Origin: a virus
Virus record (IMG/VR): IMGVR_UViG_3300001848_000368
Span: 1-47,626 of that record
DNA: 47,626 bases
Reading direction: 5' to 3' (one strand)
Position numbers and translations under genes: made by a program. The notes below the pieces were generated by a model that did no database searches, had not been told where the DNA came from, and saw only the letters and a program-made list of their open reading frames with translations. Of the stretch, positions 9,723 to 19,346 are shown piece by piece. Each line of letters starts with the position of its first letter. Within the stretch, counting starts at the first letter, position 1.

Positions 9723-10535
9723 TTAGAAATCAGAGAATAAATCATCGATTTTAGAATCGATATTTGACTTCTGAGTGTTGAGAGAGTACTTTGCCTCTGG
9801 TTTTTCCCATGGCAAATCTGATGGTCCGTCATTTTTTACTTCTACTGAATCAGCATGTTCTTTAATTTCCTCTTCTGGGTTTAGATGAGCAAATAAAGCA
9901 GACTTCATCTCTTCGTAAGTAAATCTTTTGAACAATGTTGTTGGGTCAGGTTGTGTTTCTAACCATAACTTAACTTTATCAGCATCTTCTGATAGAGGAG
10001 TTATTTTTGTTCTTACACGAACTGTAGATGTGTTAAACATTAAACCAGTTGTTTCTTTTCCAGAGGTTTCAACAGTGATGTCTCTACCTTGGATTGGATC
10101 AGTGTAATCTCCAACATCTTCATCTTCAACCAAAGAAAGTAAGTCCATGTAGACTTGCTTACCAAATTCCCAAAGACGAACACCTTTGTCTTCCTCCCCT
10201 CTTACGATGACAGGTACAAATACTCTCAACTTTGGTTCTAGTTTTTTAGCAAGACTCCAATCCTCTTTTTCTTTGCTTTTTCTAAGGCCTTGTGCAAATT
10301 CAACAATAGGATCTTTTTCTCCAAAACTAATGGGTGATACCATCATTTTGTTTCCGATTCCATAGTGAATAAAAATTTCTCTAAACGGATTCTGTCTAGT
10401 ATAGGCAGAAGGCACAATTCGAATAGAGTGTTTTCCTACAGTTGGTTTCCAGATAGTGAGGCTAAAGTCCTTCTTTTGCCCACCACGCGGATTCTGTAAC
10501 GCGGATAGTCGCGATTTGAGTGCTGTTAAATCCAT
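9723..10535 (-). CDS. Single-stranded DNA-binding protein, T4 gp32-like
   Basis: It binds and protects single-stranded DNA at the fork. The 270-aa protein has a basic N-terminus (about 1-40), a central OB-like core with WKPTVGKHSIRIVPSAY and a FREIFIHYG segment, and a C-terminal acidic domain ending in IDDLFSDF, the sort of tail used to recruit partners. It contains no cysteine at all, so it lacks the zinc site of T4 gp32. Its order, SSB then UvsX then exonuclease then helicase, supports the assignment. The leader ends in TTAAGTTATG and a strong terminator follows the gene, fitting high expression. Confidence 0.85.
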   Translation of the reverse strand: MDLTALKSRLSALQNPRGGQKKDFSLTIWKPTVGKHSIRIVPSAYTRQNPFREIFIHYGIGNKMMVSPISFGEKDPIVEFAQGLRKSKEKEDWSLAKKLEPKLRVFVPVIVRGEEDKGVRLWEFGKQVYMDLLSLVEDEDVGDYTDPIQGRDITVETSGKETTGLMFNTSTVRVRTKITPLSEDADKVKLWLETQPDPTTLFKRFTYEEMKSALFAHLNPEEEIKEHADSVEVKNDGPSDLPWEKPEAKYSLNTQKSNIDSKIDDLFSDF

Positions 10536-10589
10536 AACTTAATTGTTTTTTTTAAAAATAATAAAATATAACCAAATAAAAAAATTAAT

Positions 10590-11018
10590 CTATACAGTGA
10601 TAATTTTGTGAATTAATGTGTTTAGTTTTCTGAGATTTGTTCCTTGGGTTAATAACACACTATTTTGATAGTCTCTCCAAGGTATTGGGAAAGTTGAATC
10701 AAGAACTCCCTCATTCATCGATTTAATCAAGATGTTTAAGGCATTAATTGTATAAAGAGTATTAGTCTCTTTTTTTCTATGAAGTAGAATTGTATTTTCC
10801 AGAATACGAACGGATTTACCCTCTTCTGGTTCTATATTATAAGTGCATATATATTCTTCTGATTCTGGTGAAGCTAACACAAAGATCTTACGATAAAGAA
10901 TCTTGTACTCTTTATTTATTTCATGCAAACATATATCCAAATCTTCTTTGGCGCAAAATGTAGCAAATAATTTATTACTCATGAAATCCGATGTTAGATC
11001 TATTAATTGTTCTTCCAT
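10590..11018 (-). CDS. Hypothetical protein in the replication cluster, 142 aa
   Basis: I do not recognise this 142-residue protein. It is mixed alpha/beta, opens with an acidic stretch, and ends in WRDYQNSVLLTQGTNLRKL, a helix-rich tail. It has no nuclease, ATPase or zinc motif. It sits between the divergent polymerase-like gene and the SSB gene and has its own ATATTTAT element 16 nt upstream. An accessory role in replication or late transcription would fit the position but is only a guess. Confidence 0.65.
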   Translation of the reverse strand: MEEQLIDLTSDFMSNKLFATFCAKEDLDICLHEINKEYKILYRKIFVLASPESEEYICTYNIEPEEGKSVRILENTILLHRKKETNTLYTINALNILIKSMNEGVLDSTFPIPWRDYQNSVLLTQGTNLRKLNTLIHKIITV

Positions 11019-11034
11019 AACCTGTTATTTGTTT

Positions 11035-11042
11035 ATAAATAT
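11035..11042 (-). promoter_or_regulatory. ATATTTAT element upstream of the 142-aa gene
   Basis: Exact octamer followed by A, 16 nt before the ATG at 11018. It is the only exact copy in the 8.1 kb between 12.3 kb and 6.2 kb, and may drive part of the replication cluster. Confidence 0.5.
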
Positions 11043-11052
11043 CTTCTTTTTA

Positions 11053-12348
11053 TTAGAAAGCATATGTTTTACCATATTTGTGTTTTACAATCATATTACC
11101 TTCTTGTAATATATTTTTAATGTTTGTTAATGTGTCTTTTCCATCTTCAATTGAAAAATCAAAAAGAAAAGAATCGTATGTTATTAATATTAATTCTGTT
11201 GATTTGTCTTTTAAATAGTCTACTAAAGAGTTAATCTTTGTGATATTCTCTTTAGTTTCCATATTTTGTACTATGTAATTAAACAACCTTAATTTATTCA
11301 TATTATCAGACTTCTTTATAAGTCTCCCCGTTGGTAATAGAGTACCACCAAATGTATTATATTTTTTCCATTCTTTATCAATATAACTATCAAGTGAGGC
11401 AAAAAAGTCAATATTTTTATATTTTTCTTCAACTCCACCATATAATTGGCGAAAAGTAATCTCTTTTGACTTTTTATACTCTTCCTCAGAAAGCTCATCT
11501 TTTTCAAAGTATAATTTTCCAAGTGTCAAGTGCATAGATTCATCAGAACACTCAAAATTTATTAATTTTGCGATTAATCTTAAATGATATGCATCAAAGT
11601 CAAATTCGACTAAAAGATCATTTTTTGGTAAAAAACACTCTCTAAATTCTTTGTCTTTTGGTATAGCTAAGAAATTGATGCCATTAAACGCATTTGTGGG
11701 CCTTCCTGTGGTATTATATAGATTATATGTCCCATATATAAGATCGCCGCTTATTGAGTACTCAGGCGCGTTAGGTTGATATTTTTGAAAGAATAGACTC
11801 TTATCTATTTTTATTCCTTTTTCTTCAACACATTTATAAGCACTAATAAGATCATCTTCTTTTTCAGTCTCAGTTTCTAATTCTAAAAGATTTTTTACTT
11901 TGAAAAAAAGACACTCACATTTCTCGTAGTGTTTGCTGATAGGGATAAACTTATTAATTGATTTATCAACTCCATGTTTTATATAATAATCTCTGTGTAA
12001 AGTGGTATCGCAATCAAACTCATCAAATTTACCAGCTTGATTAATGTTAATAAATTGAACATCAATACAATTTTTTATATCTAGAAAATATGAATGATAT
12101 TTTTTATCTAATAGGTAAACTTTCTGGTGGGAATTTATAAAGTCTTGAATTTTGCTTAGATCTAAGTTAAATCCTTCACAATGATCTACTACAAAGATAT
12201 ATCCCTTACTAAAGTTATTATAATATATTAAAGAGGTTGTTGATAGTTTTGGATGGAACTTATCGTTCCCAGATATTACCTGAATAAAACAGGATTGTTC
12301 TGGCTGCAGTTGAGCCAATTGATTAACATCTTCTATTACAAAATACAT
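11053..12348 (-). CDS. Divergent second family A DNA polymerase-like protein, 431 aa
   Basis: This protein keeps the skeleton of a Pol I polymerase domain but is highly diverged. TTGRPTN (213-219) matches the TxxGR element, DFDAYHLR (250-257) aligns with motif A DYSQIELR, K295-x3-F299-x3-Y303-G304 matches the second half of motif B, and ITYDSF (389-394) matches motif C. Both metal-binding aspartates (Asp250, Asp392) remain, but Glu710, Arg754, His881 and Glu883 equivalents are His255, Tyr291, Tyr391 and Ser393. The first 150 residues look like a degenerate exonuclease fold without the DxE motif. It could be an active specialised polymerase, a structural replication factor, or a paralogue losing function. 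It is intact and lies just upstream of the SSB block. Confidence 0.75.
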   Translation of the reverse strand: MYFVIEDVNQLAQLQPEQSCFIQVISGNDKFHPKLSTTSLIYYNNFSKGYIFVVDHCEGFNLDLSKIQDFINSHQKVYLLDKKYHSYFLDIKNCIDVQFININQAGKFDEFDCDTTLHRDYYIKHGVDKSINKFIPISKHYEKCECLFFKVKNLLELETETEKEDDLISAYKCVEEKGIKIDKSLFFQKYQPNAPEYSISGDLIYGTYNLYNTTGRPTNAFNGINFLAIPKDKEFRECFLPKNDLLVEFDFDAYHLRLIAKLINFECSDESMHLTLGKLYFEKDELSEEEYKKSKEITFRQLYGGVEEKYKNIDFFASLDSYIDKEWKKYNTFGGTLLPTGRLIKKSDNMNKLRLFNYIVQNMETKENITKINSLVDYLKDKSTELILITYDSFLFDFSIEDGKDTLTNIKNILQEGNMIVKHKYGKTYAF

Positions 12349-12402
12349 AACCTTTTAATTTAAACACAAAATAATCAATATAAATGAGATATAAAAAAAT
12401 AT

Positions 12403-13050
12403 CTATTCAGTGGGTTTAGCAAATTTAGCATAATCTCCTGCAATAAAATCTTTTATTCCAATAAAAGTCTTATTTGCTTGTTCTACCAATCTCTCATTTG
12501 TATCTATAATTCCAGCTCTTATATCATACTGGGAAATTCTTTTTTGGTGTAGAGGTCCTGTTATTTTCCAAAATAACTCTTGAGTTTGCCAAAATGATAT
12601 ATCATAATTAACAGTGCCATTTTTAATACCAGCATATTCTTCAGGAGATATTTCAATCACATAACCAGGTATATTTATCTTTTTTGTAAAGTATCTAACA
12701 ATATTACCTTTTGCATAATCAGAATCTATAGGAAATGGAAAGTATGATACTGGCATATCCCTCATCTCTGTAGTTTTCGAATTTACTACTTTTATATTTG
12801 ATTTTTTAGCTATTTGGTTTTTTAAAGATTGTGGTAAAGGTAAGGTATTTATATAGTTTGAATTATTATATATTGGTATAGGAGTTAATAATTCATTTTT
12901 TCCTATAATTGGATTAGCTCCTGTAAATGCTTTACCATCAAATGTCATATAATATTTACCTTTATATGGTTTTCCATTTAAACTATATTCAGTTCCATCT
13001 GTATTTTTATTTGGCTTTATTTTTGATTGTGGATAATATCTTAATGCCAT
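12403..13050 (-). CDS. Hypothetical protein downstream of the hub gene, 215 aa
   Basis: I do not recognise a family. The 215-residue protein opens with repeated Tyr/Lys-rich strands (YYPQSKIKPN, GKPYKGKYYMTFDGK) that look like a small beta domain, followed by a mixed region with ISPEEYAGIKNG and a helical C-terminus. It lies 13 nt after the giant hub gene and is probably cotranscribed with it, so a baseplate or tail-associated role is the simplest guess. There is no signal peptide or membrane segment. Confidence 0.65.
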   Translation of the reverse strand: MALRYYPQSKIKPNKNTDGTEYSLNGKPYKGKYYMTFDGKAFTGANPIIGKNELLTPIPIYNNSNYINTLPLPQSLKNQIAKKSNIKVVNSKTTEMRDMPVSYFPFPIDSDYAKGNIVRYFTKKINIPGYVIEISPEEYAGIKNGTVNYDISFWQTQELFWKITGPLHQKRISQYDIRAGIIDTNERLVEQANKTFIGIKDFIAGDYAKFAKPTE

Positions 13051-13063
13051 ATATTATATTTTT

Positions 13064-16000
13064 TTATGTGCTAAATATAGTGTCTCCTATTACAAATCCC
13101 CCTCTATTTTTTAATTCTTGTATATAACCAGGATTAGTTCCTGGACCATAAGCTTTTAGATCATTTGAGGTAAAATTAACAATATTTTTTGGAACAGTAC
13201 TTAATATATTAGTTGCTGCTCCATATATAGATTGGGCATCATTAGATCCTGGTCCGTCAATAAAATTCTTACTGGGTTTATGTCCATCAGCTGCAGTACC
13301 TGTTACAGATTGAAATTGATTTTTCTCTCTTAAAACTTCTGATACTGTTTTTGATTTATTTCTTGCTCTATTTAATAATGTAGCCATTACATAAGCCCTC
13401 TCTTTTTGATTATTGCTTGCCTCAGCATAAGTTCCTGCTACTAATTCTGTAAATTCTGTATCACTAATTGATCTACCTAAATATGCTTCTACAGCAGTTT
13501 TTGCTTCTGTATTATTTGCAGTAAAGTTTGTATTTGATCCATTATTAGTACTAGAATCTTGTGGATTTATTACTATAAAACTACCACTTGATAATTGTTG
13601 TATATTATAAGAAGACTCACCTGGTATAAACTGATCTTCATCTTTTAAATACATCATATTTGCTTTAACTTCAGTAGTCCACGTATTTGTTTGTATTGTA
13701 TTAGATAGTCCTGTAATAACAAATCCTATTCTACCTTTACTTGATCCATCTTCAAAACTTTTATAATATGTTCTAGGTATTAAATCACTTGGTAATGTAA
13801 ATGCATGCCCAATTGCAAATCCTGAGATTCCGTCTGTGGAAAAATTAACAGAAAGAGGTATCATTGCTGAGGCTTTTGTGCCTTCATTTTCACCTTTTCT
13901 GCTATTCATCCTATCTATATAGTAATTAGTCGCTTGAGATATGTTTTCTACATTAGGAGCAGTTGTTTGTAAATTATTTTGAACAAAAGTATTAAACATA
14001 TTTGCAGCTGCAATATCTGAATCAGATCTTTCAACTTTTCCTTTTGTAGTATCTTTTGAACCACTTGCAGAACTAGCTCCTATTGATAGCATTTGTATTT
14101 TAAATCTATCTATATAGTTTTTATTATAATGTCCAAAAGGAGTTGCATCTGTAGAATTATTAGATTTTATATCTGAATTTGCAGATATTGCTAACATATT
14201 ACCTAATTTACTGCTAACCTCAGTTCTTATATCTAAAGATTTTGCAATAGAGTATTTTCCAAATAAAGGAATATCTGATGTGGTTGCTTTATGAGCTCTA
14301 ACCTCTCCTGCTGCCATAGGAGTTATCTGATCATCAACTATATACAAACAATTAGAATAATCATTATACCCTAATCTAAATAAGTTAATATTACCTGTAA
14401 ATTTATTTAAATCTGTAATTAGTTGCTGTAAAAAATCATTTAGCTTTACAGTATGATTCTCATCATTAGTTGTAAAATTTTTACATAGAGATAATATATA
14501 ATCTATATTAACTAATATATTCATTATTTTTCCTCTGTATGCATCACCATTTTTAGGATCAATTCCTTTAAACTCAGGTAATTGTCCAGATAAAAAGTCT
14601 TGCGTTTGCGGAGTAAATAATGGTGTCCCATCAGCGCTACCACTTGCTGGTGCTATTTTATTTCCAACTATTACTTTTGGATCAAATAAAGTAGCATATT
14701 CTGAATCTGTCCCTCTAAATTGAATTAGAAATTTAAATACATCAGTTGACATGTGTAAAGGGTCAGATAAACAGAAGTTAGTTTCTGGATTAAAATCTAT
14801 ATAAATTATTGGCACTTGTTGATTCTTATCAACACTTAAACCTTCTTTTGAATCATACATGATACACATATGATTTAAGATCATTAACAAAAAACCTAAA
14901 TTTATATAGACTGGGTGATTTATATCTACATCTTTTACTATGGATTGATTGACTGTGTATGGTACTACATATGCTTTTAATAATTCTTTAAATTCTACTT
15001 GTGGAATTTCTAGTCCATTATTAGGCCCACTAGGTTTTGCCATTAAGTTGCTATTAAATCCATAGCTAGCATAAACATTACATATTTCTTTATTTGTTTT
15101 TAACTTAGTTTCATCTATATTACTAAGATCGGCCTTTTTTTTATCTGAATCTTTGTCTATAAGATCACCTATTATATCAGAAAAAATACCATTTTGAAAT
15201 AATTGTTTTGTAAAATTAATTTCATCTGCTAATTTAACTACTATTACACTATCTAAATTTTCAGCTAATCCAGTTTTATTTATAGAGTGTAATTGGATAG
15301 TTCTTAAAAAGAATTCTAGGCCTGAATTATATTTAACGGCTTCTTCTGCTTGTATTGCAGATAAATCTAATGGCGGAGGTGGAGGATCTGGTGGAGTCTG
15401 TCCTGCACTTGCTGCTGCCGCCTCATCTTGTAATTTTTTCTGATATTGCTTATAATCTGAAAATGGTAAATCTGTTATTGGTATTACTTTACTAATATAG
15501 CTAGAGTCATATAACTCTATCATAAAATCAATAGGTTCAGCAACAGCTTCTCTTTTTGTACTAGTAGATGTTATTCCCGCTGTATTTGTTATACTTTTTT
15601 TATCTTCACTAAGTACAATTCCATTATTAATAGTTCCTTTTAAATAAAAAATACTGCAATTTCCTTGATTAGATTTTGCATAAGCACTTGAAATATCTTC
15701 TAATGTACCATTTCCTTTTCTTGCTTTTAACATATTAGTTTTACTAGTATCAATAACAAATCCAATTTTTGCTCCACTAAAATCGTATTGTGAATCTGGG
15801 GCCATTGGATCTAAAAATGAATCTATAAAATGTTTTAACATTACGATCCCTTCTTCATCTTTATAATCAGACTTTATATCTAAATTATTTTTATATCTTA
15901 AATATATAACAAATTCTCTTTTTACTCCAGCAACTGGTTCATCATAATATGGAGCAACCCAATCATAACCTTTACGTTTAAATCCTGAATTAATTGCAAA

Positions 16001-17350
16001 TGTTTTATTTAAATATACTGGGGAATATACAGTCTCATATTGGGACATTTGTACATAATCTGATCTTGATTTATCTGTATATTTTGTGAAATATTTTAAA
16101 CTTTTTGCAAATAAATTTCTATCTAGAGTCATTGTTTGGACAGTACCTACCAGCGAACTATCCCAGTCTCCAGGATATATATTAACTCCACCAAATCTTG
16201 TCATCCAAGCCACATCTGTTCCTTTGCCTGGATCTTTACCAATAATTATACCATCAGTTTTACCTTGTATATTTTTATGTAAAATTTCAGGAACTTTTGC
16301 GCCTTCTATTTCAATAGTATTTTTAAATACTTTATTTTGAATTAAGAAATCTACTAATGTTTGTCCTGGATATGTAGTTGGCTGGTTTGGGTTATTTTGC
16401 TGGTTTTCTTTGTCTTTTTTTAATTTCTCTTCTCTTGCTTTTTGTCTTATTAATTCCTCAGCTGTTTTTACTAATTGTTCTATTTCTGATTTTAAAAGAG
16501 GTGGTAGCGTTTGAGATTGATTTATTTTAATAGACTCAGCTAATGATCCTAAACTAATTAATTTAATACTACAATCATACCCACCTTCTTGATTAAATGA
16601 AAAATTAAAAGTAGTACACATTCCAAGCATAGCATCATAATTACCTTGACTATCTGCTATTTTCTTTGAAATCTTTCTTAGTAAAGCTTCTTTATTATCA
16701 ATTTTAAATGGATCTATTTGATCAAGATCTAAAGTAACTAATCTTTCAGAATTATTTTTATCATAATCTATTTTATAATAAACTGATTGTCCCCATTCTA
16801 AAAACATTGTATAACCCATTTTAAAATATAAAGCATCAATTACATCTAATTGCTCTTTATCCCATACTTTAAAATTAATTGTTGCAGATCTTATAGACCC
16901 TAATTTACCTAATGTTTCTATTTTAACATCAGTAATACCAGGCATTGGTCTATATCCTCTATTTTGAATTTCAACATTTCCAAGAGGTGAGTATGCAGAA
17001 TTATTAGATCCTATTCCAGATCTTAATTTATACTCATGTTTTTGGTTACTTTCATCATAATACGACGTTCCAGCAAATAGTACGAATTTTTTTGCTAATG
17101 AATCAGGATCTTTTAAATCTAATGTTGGAAAATAAGTTTGAAAATACTTTAATTCATCTGAATCATTAATTTTAATAGACGATACTAATCTTACCCAACA
17201 AGATTTATTTGTTAGATATATTATATTTTCATTATCTCTTTGATCTAGTGAATTTTTTTTAGATCTAAGATCTATTTGATCCCTAAGTTCAACTGGTAAT
17301 GCAACTCCTAATACATTAGAAATCTTATTACTCATCATTTCATCTGGCAT
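13064..17350 (-). CDS. Giant baseplate hub protein fused to a cell-wall hydrolase domain, 1428 aa
   Basis: This is probably the central tail hub, combining roles T4 splits between gp27 and gp5. The N-terminal part contains VKIETLGKLGSIRSATINF and an LDVIDALYFKMGYTMFLEWG segment typical of hub proteins. A later region (about 1185-1250) with GFAIGHAFTLPSDLIPRTYY and VITGLSNTIQTNTW resembles the second hub half. A Pro-rich linker lies near 650. The last 150 residues (about 1280-1428) resemble the SleB/Hydrolase_2 family: AGTYAEAS, a VMATLLNRAR helix and NQFQSVTG. It would locally digest peptidoglycan at injection. It follows the LysM-like gene with a 2-nt gap. The hub assignment rests on pattern and position; the hydrolase is more secure. 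Confidence 0.75.
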   Translation of the reverse strand: MPDEMMSNKISNVLGVALPVELRDQIDLRSKKNSLDQRDNENIIYLTNKSCWVRLVSSIKINDSDELKYFQTYFPTLDLKDPDSLAKKFVLFAGTSYYDESNQKHEYKLRSGIGSNNSAYSPLGNVEIQNRGYRPMPGITDVKIETLGKLGSIRSATINFKVWDKEQLDVIDALYFKMGYTMFLEWGQSVYYKIDYDKNNSERLVTLDLDQIDPFKIDNKEALLRKISKKIADSQGNYDAMLGMCTTFNFSFNQEGGYDCSIKLISLGSLAESIKINQSQTLPPLLKSEIEQLVKTAEELIRQKAREEKLKKDKENQQNNPNQPTTYPGQTLVDFLIQNKVFKNTIEIEGAKVPEILHKNIQGKTDGIIIGKDPGKGTDVAWMTRFGGVNIYPGDWDSSLVGTVQTMTLDRNLFAKSLKYFTKYTDKSRSDYVQMSQYETVYSPVYLNKTFAINSGFKRKGYDWVAPYYDEPVAGVKREFVIYLRYKNNLDIKSDYKDEEGIVMLKHFIDSFLDPMAPDSQYDFSGAKIGFVIDTSKTNMLKARKGNGTLEDISSAYAKSNQGNCSIFYLKGTINNGIVLSEDKKSITNTAGITSTSTKREAVAEPIDFMIELYDSSYISKVIPITDLPFSDYKQYQKKLQDEAAAASAGQTPPDPPPPPLDLSAIQAEEAVKYNSGLEFFLRTIQLHSINKTGLAENLDSVIVVKLADEINFTKQLFQNGIFSDIIGDLIDKDSDKKKADLSNIDETKLKTNKEICNVYASYGFNSNLMAKPSGPNNGLEIPQVEFKELLKAYVVPYTVNQSIVKDVDINHPVYINLGFLLMILNHMCIMYDSKEGLSVDKNQQVPIIYIDFNPETNFCLSDPLHMSTDVFKFLIQFRGTDSEYATLFDPKVIVGNKIAPASGSADGTPLFTPQTQDFLSGQLPEFKGIDPKNGDAYRGKIMNILVNIDYILSLCKNFTTNDENHTVKLNDFLQQLITDLNKFTGNINLFRLGYNDYSNCLYIVDDQITPMAAGEVRAHKATTSDIPLFGKYSIAKSLDIRTEVSSKLGNMLAISANSDIKSNNSTDATPFGHYNKNYIDRFKIQMLSIGASSASGSKDTTKGKVERSDSDIAAANMFNTFVQNNLQTTAPNVENISQATNYYIDRMNSRKGENEGTKASAMIPLSVNFSTDGISGFAIGHAFTLPSDLIPRTYYKSFEDGSSKGRIGFVITGLSNTIQTNTWTTEVKANMMYLKDEDQFIPGESSYNIQQLSSGSFIVINPQDSSTNNGSNTNFTANNTEAKTAVEAYLGRSISDTEFTELVAGTYAEASNNQKERAYVMATLLNRARNKSKTVSEVLREKNQFQSVTGTAADGHKPSKNFIDGPGSNDAQSIYGAATNILSTVPKNIVNFTSNDLKAYGPGTNPGYIQELKNRGGFVIGDTIFST

Positions 17351-17352
17351 AA

Positions 17353-17661
17353 CTATCTAACTCTATTTATTGATTGATAATTGTTAATTACACTTTGAAT
17401 ATTTGCTGGTATTCTTAATTGCATTCCTATAGGCGGAACTAAAGAATCCCCAGGTAAATTATTAGCCGATGATATTATCCAGTATAAATTACTATCTTGA
17501 TAAAAATCATATGCTAATAAATCTAATCTATCCCCTAATACTGTTATTACATAATGATCATCAGCAGTTACTGGGATATCGGGATATATATTATTTACGT
17601 AATAAACACTCCCTGTTTGATTAGATTTTTGTTTTTGTATATTTTGGTATCTATAAAACAT
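17353..17661 (-). CDS. LysM-like baseplate protein (gp53 / tail protein X type), 102 aa
   Basis: A single LysM-like module fills residues about 35-85: YVITVLGDRLDLLAYDFYQD, then LYWIISSANN and a PPIGMQLRIP ending. This is the pattern of tail protein X and of the core of T4 gp53, which stabilise the hub-to-wedge or hub-to-tube junction. The domain probably mediates protein contact within the baseplate and need not bind cell wall. It overlaps the preceding gene by 11 nt and is followed after 2 nt by the giant hub gene, so the three are a tightly coupled baseplate block. Confidence 0.75.
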   Translation of the reverse strand: MFYRYQNIQKQKSNQTGSVYYVNNIYPDIPVTADDHYVITVLGDRLDLLAYDFYQDSNLYWIISSANNLPGDSLVPPIGMQLRIPANIQSVINNYQSINRVR

Positions 17662-19336
17662 TGTTAGCTATTATTTTTGATCCTTTTTTTCCTCCTATAG
17701 ATCTTGAAGGAAGTTCTGATAATATTGGCTTAAATGTAACTGCAACCTCTAAAATATGTGGTACTTGTTTTCCTTCTGTTATTTCCCAAGGAGAAGTTTG
17801 ATCTATTGTTACATTTACACTATCTAAAATACCAGGCACTCTATATAAATAATCACCTATTGTTAATTTAACTATAGGAGCTCTCATAAAAGAAGTACTC
17901 ATTGCATAATCAGGATATACTTGAGAGATTAACCAGTTCAGTTTATCATAAGTTGGATATAACTCATTTTCAGATCCTATAGCAATTTTGAAACTAAACG
18001 ATATAGATCTATCAAATCCTTGATATGTATAAAAGTTTTCACCTCTACCCATATATTTAAAACCATTCCATTGAGCAGTATTAGAATCTGTTATAGATGA
18101 TAAATAAGCTCTAAAAAATAAAAAATTTGTATCTTCAACTATAGGACCTTTTTTATCTTCTCCAGCTGATCTATCATTACTTATGCACTCAAAAATAAAT
18201 TTAATTATATCATCAGTTCCTTCATCAGTAGGTAAATCATATGCAAGACTTGATGTTACAGTATTTGTTATTACCCCTAAACTATTCATTTTATCTACTC
18301 TACGATCAAAGAATCTAAAATCTATTTTTTCTGAGTCTATTAAATCCCAATTACTTCCAGGAAGTTTTCTATTTTTAGGAAAGTTATCTATGCCTAATCT
18401 AAAATCTCCATAATTAGTAATAAGTCCGTCTGAATCAATTCTACTTCTTTGTTGTTCCATTAATTTAGTATATGTCATAGCTAAATTACTCATAGGAACT
18501 CCTGTTCCTACTTCACTTGGAAGAGTATCTCTATCTATAGCCTGGCTAGTATCAGAATCTACTGCTCTTTTTATAGTGGTTGTTCCTAATCCATATACTG
18601 ATCCTGGTCCTGTTAAATATTGAAATAAAATATCCCTATTTAAAGAGATTCCTAATTTATTAACATTTACTATATTACTAACATCTCCTATTTTTGTATA
18701 TTGGTTTGAAGAAGATTTTTGTCTTAATTTTAGACTAGCTAAAACTAATAATCTATTAGATTCTTGAACTTCTTTTGGAAGCATATCTTTTTCTGCGCCA
18801 ACTACATCTTTATAATATTTGTCTAAAGGATTATATGGAAGTATCCCGTTTCTTTGAAAATGTATACCAGTGCCTTCTAAACCCACTTGAGCTAATGTAT
18901 TTTTACCTCCATTATAAACTTTAGTATTTTGAATTAGTCCAGGTATTTTCTGAGATCTTAATGAGAATATAGTATCTCCTGTTTGTATTTTTGGATTAGA
19001 TAATTGAAGTCCTTCTTGTTTTAATAAAAACATTTGGCCTCTAACATCAGTTGTTAAGAATTTTTTTATTCTTTCTTTATCAAGATCTCCAGATGGTGTA
19101 ACTGTTCCAGTTTGCATATCAAATGATGATGCGCCACCGCGTATAGGAAAATCTAAACTAGTTCTATTTGTTGAATAGTAGTTTCTAAACTTAGGATCTA
19201 TTCCAGATTGATCAATTGGAAATTGAATATATGGAAGGCCAGAATCACCACCACCTGGTCTATCACTTCCAAATTGTTTAGTTTTAGACTCAAATTTAAA
19301 TTGTGAGGGATCTGCTAATAAATCTATTAAAGGCAT
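17651..19336 (-). CDS. Baseplate/tail-tube initiator protein, gp48/gp54-like
   Basis: A 561-aa structural protein. Its C-terminal 120 residues (about 430-550) carry a pattern seen in phage tube-cap and baseplate proteins: YPTYDKLNWLISQVYPDY, MRAPIVKLTIGDYLYRVPG, ILDSVNVTIDQTSPWEI and a final ILEVAVTFKPI. This resembles the tube-like fold of T4 gp48 and gp54, which cap the hub and start tube polymerisation. The N-terminal part is Gly/Ser-rich and unassigned. Position between tape measure and LysM-like gene agrees. Choosing between gp48 and gp54 is not possible from sequence alone. Confidence 0.6.
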   Translation of the reverse strand: MPLIDLLADPSQFKFESKTKQFGSDRPGGGDSGLPYIQFPIDQSGIDPKFRNYYSTNRTSLDFPIRGGASSFDMQTGTVTPSGDLDKERIKKFLTTDVRGQMFLLKQEGLQLSNPKIQTGDTIFSLRSQKIPGLIQNTKVYNGGKNTLAQVGLEGTGIHFQRNGILPYNPLDKYYKDVVGAEKDMLPKEVQESNRLLVLASLKLRQKSSSNQYTKIGDVSNIVNVNKLGISLNRDILFQYLTGPGSVYGLGTTTIKRAVDSDTSQAIDRDTLPSEVGTGVPMSNLAMTYTKLMEQQRSRIDSDGLITNYGDFRLGIDNFPKNRKLPGSNWDLIDSEKIDFRFFDRRVDKMNSLGVITNTVTSSLAYDLPTDEGTDDIIKFIFECISNDRSAGEDKKGPIVEDTNFLFFRAYLSSITDSNTAQWNGFKYMGRGENFYTYQGFDRSISFSFKIAIGSENELYPTYDKLNWLISQVYPDYAMSTSFMRAPIVKLTIGDYLYRVPGILDSVNVTIDQTSPWEITEGKQVPHILEVAVTFKPILSELPSRSIGGKKGSKIIANNVL

Positions 19337-19346
19337 TTAATTTTAT

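Noticed and set aside
9623-9832. Minus-strand 69-codon frame overlapping the SSB end and uvsX start.
   Set aside because: It is out of frame with two confident genes, spans the terminator hairpin and has no recognisable content.
11316-11522. Minus-strand 68-codon frame within the polymerase-like gene.
   Set aside because: It overlaps the family A motifs in another frame and encodes no recognisable feature.
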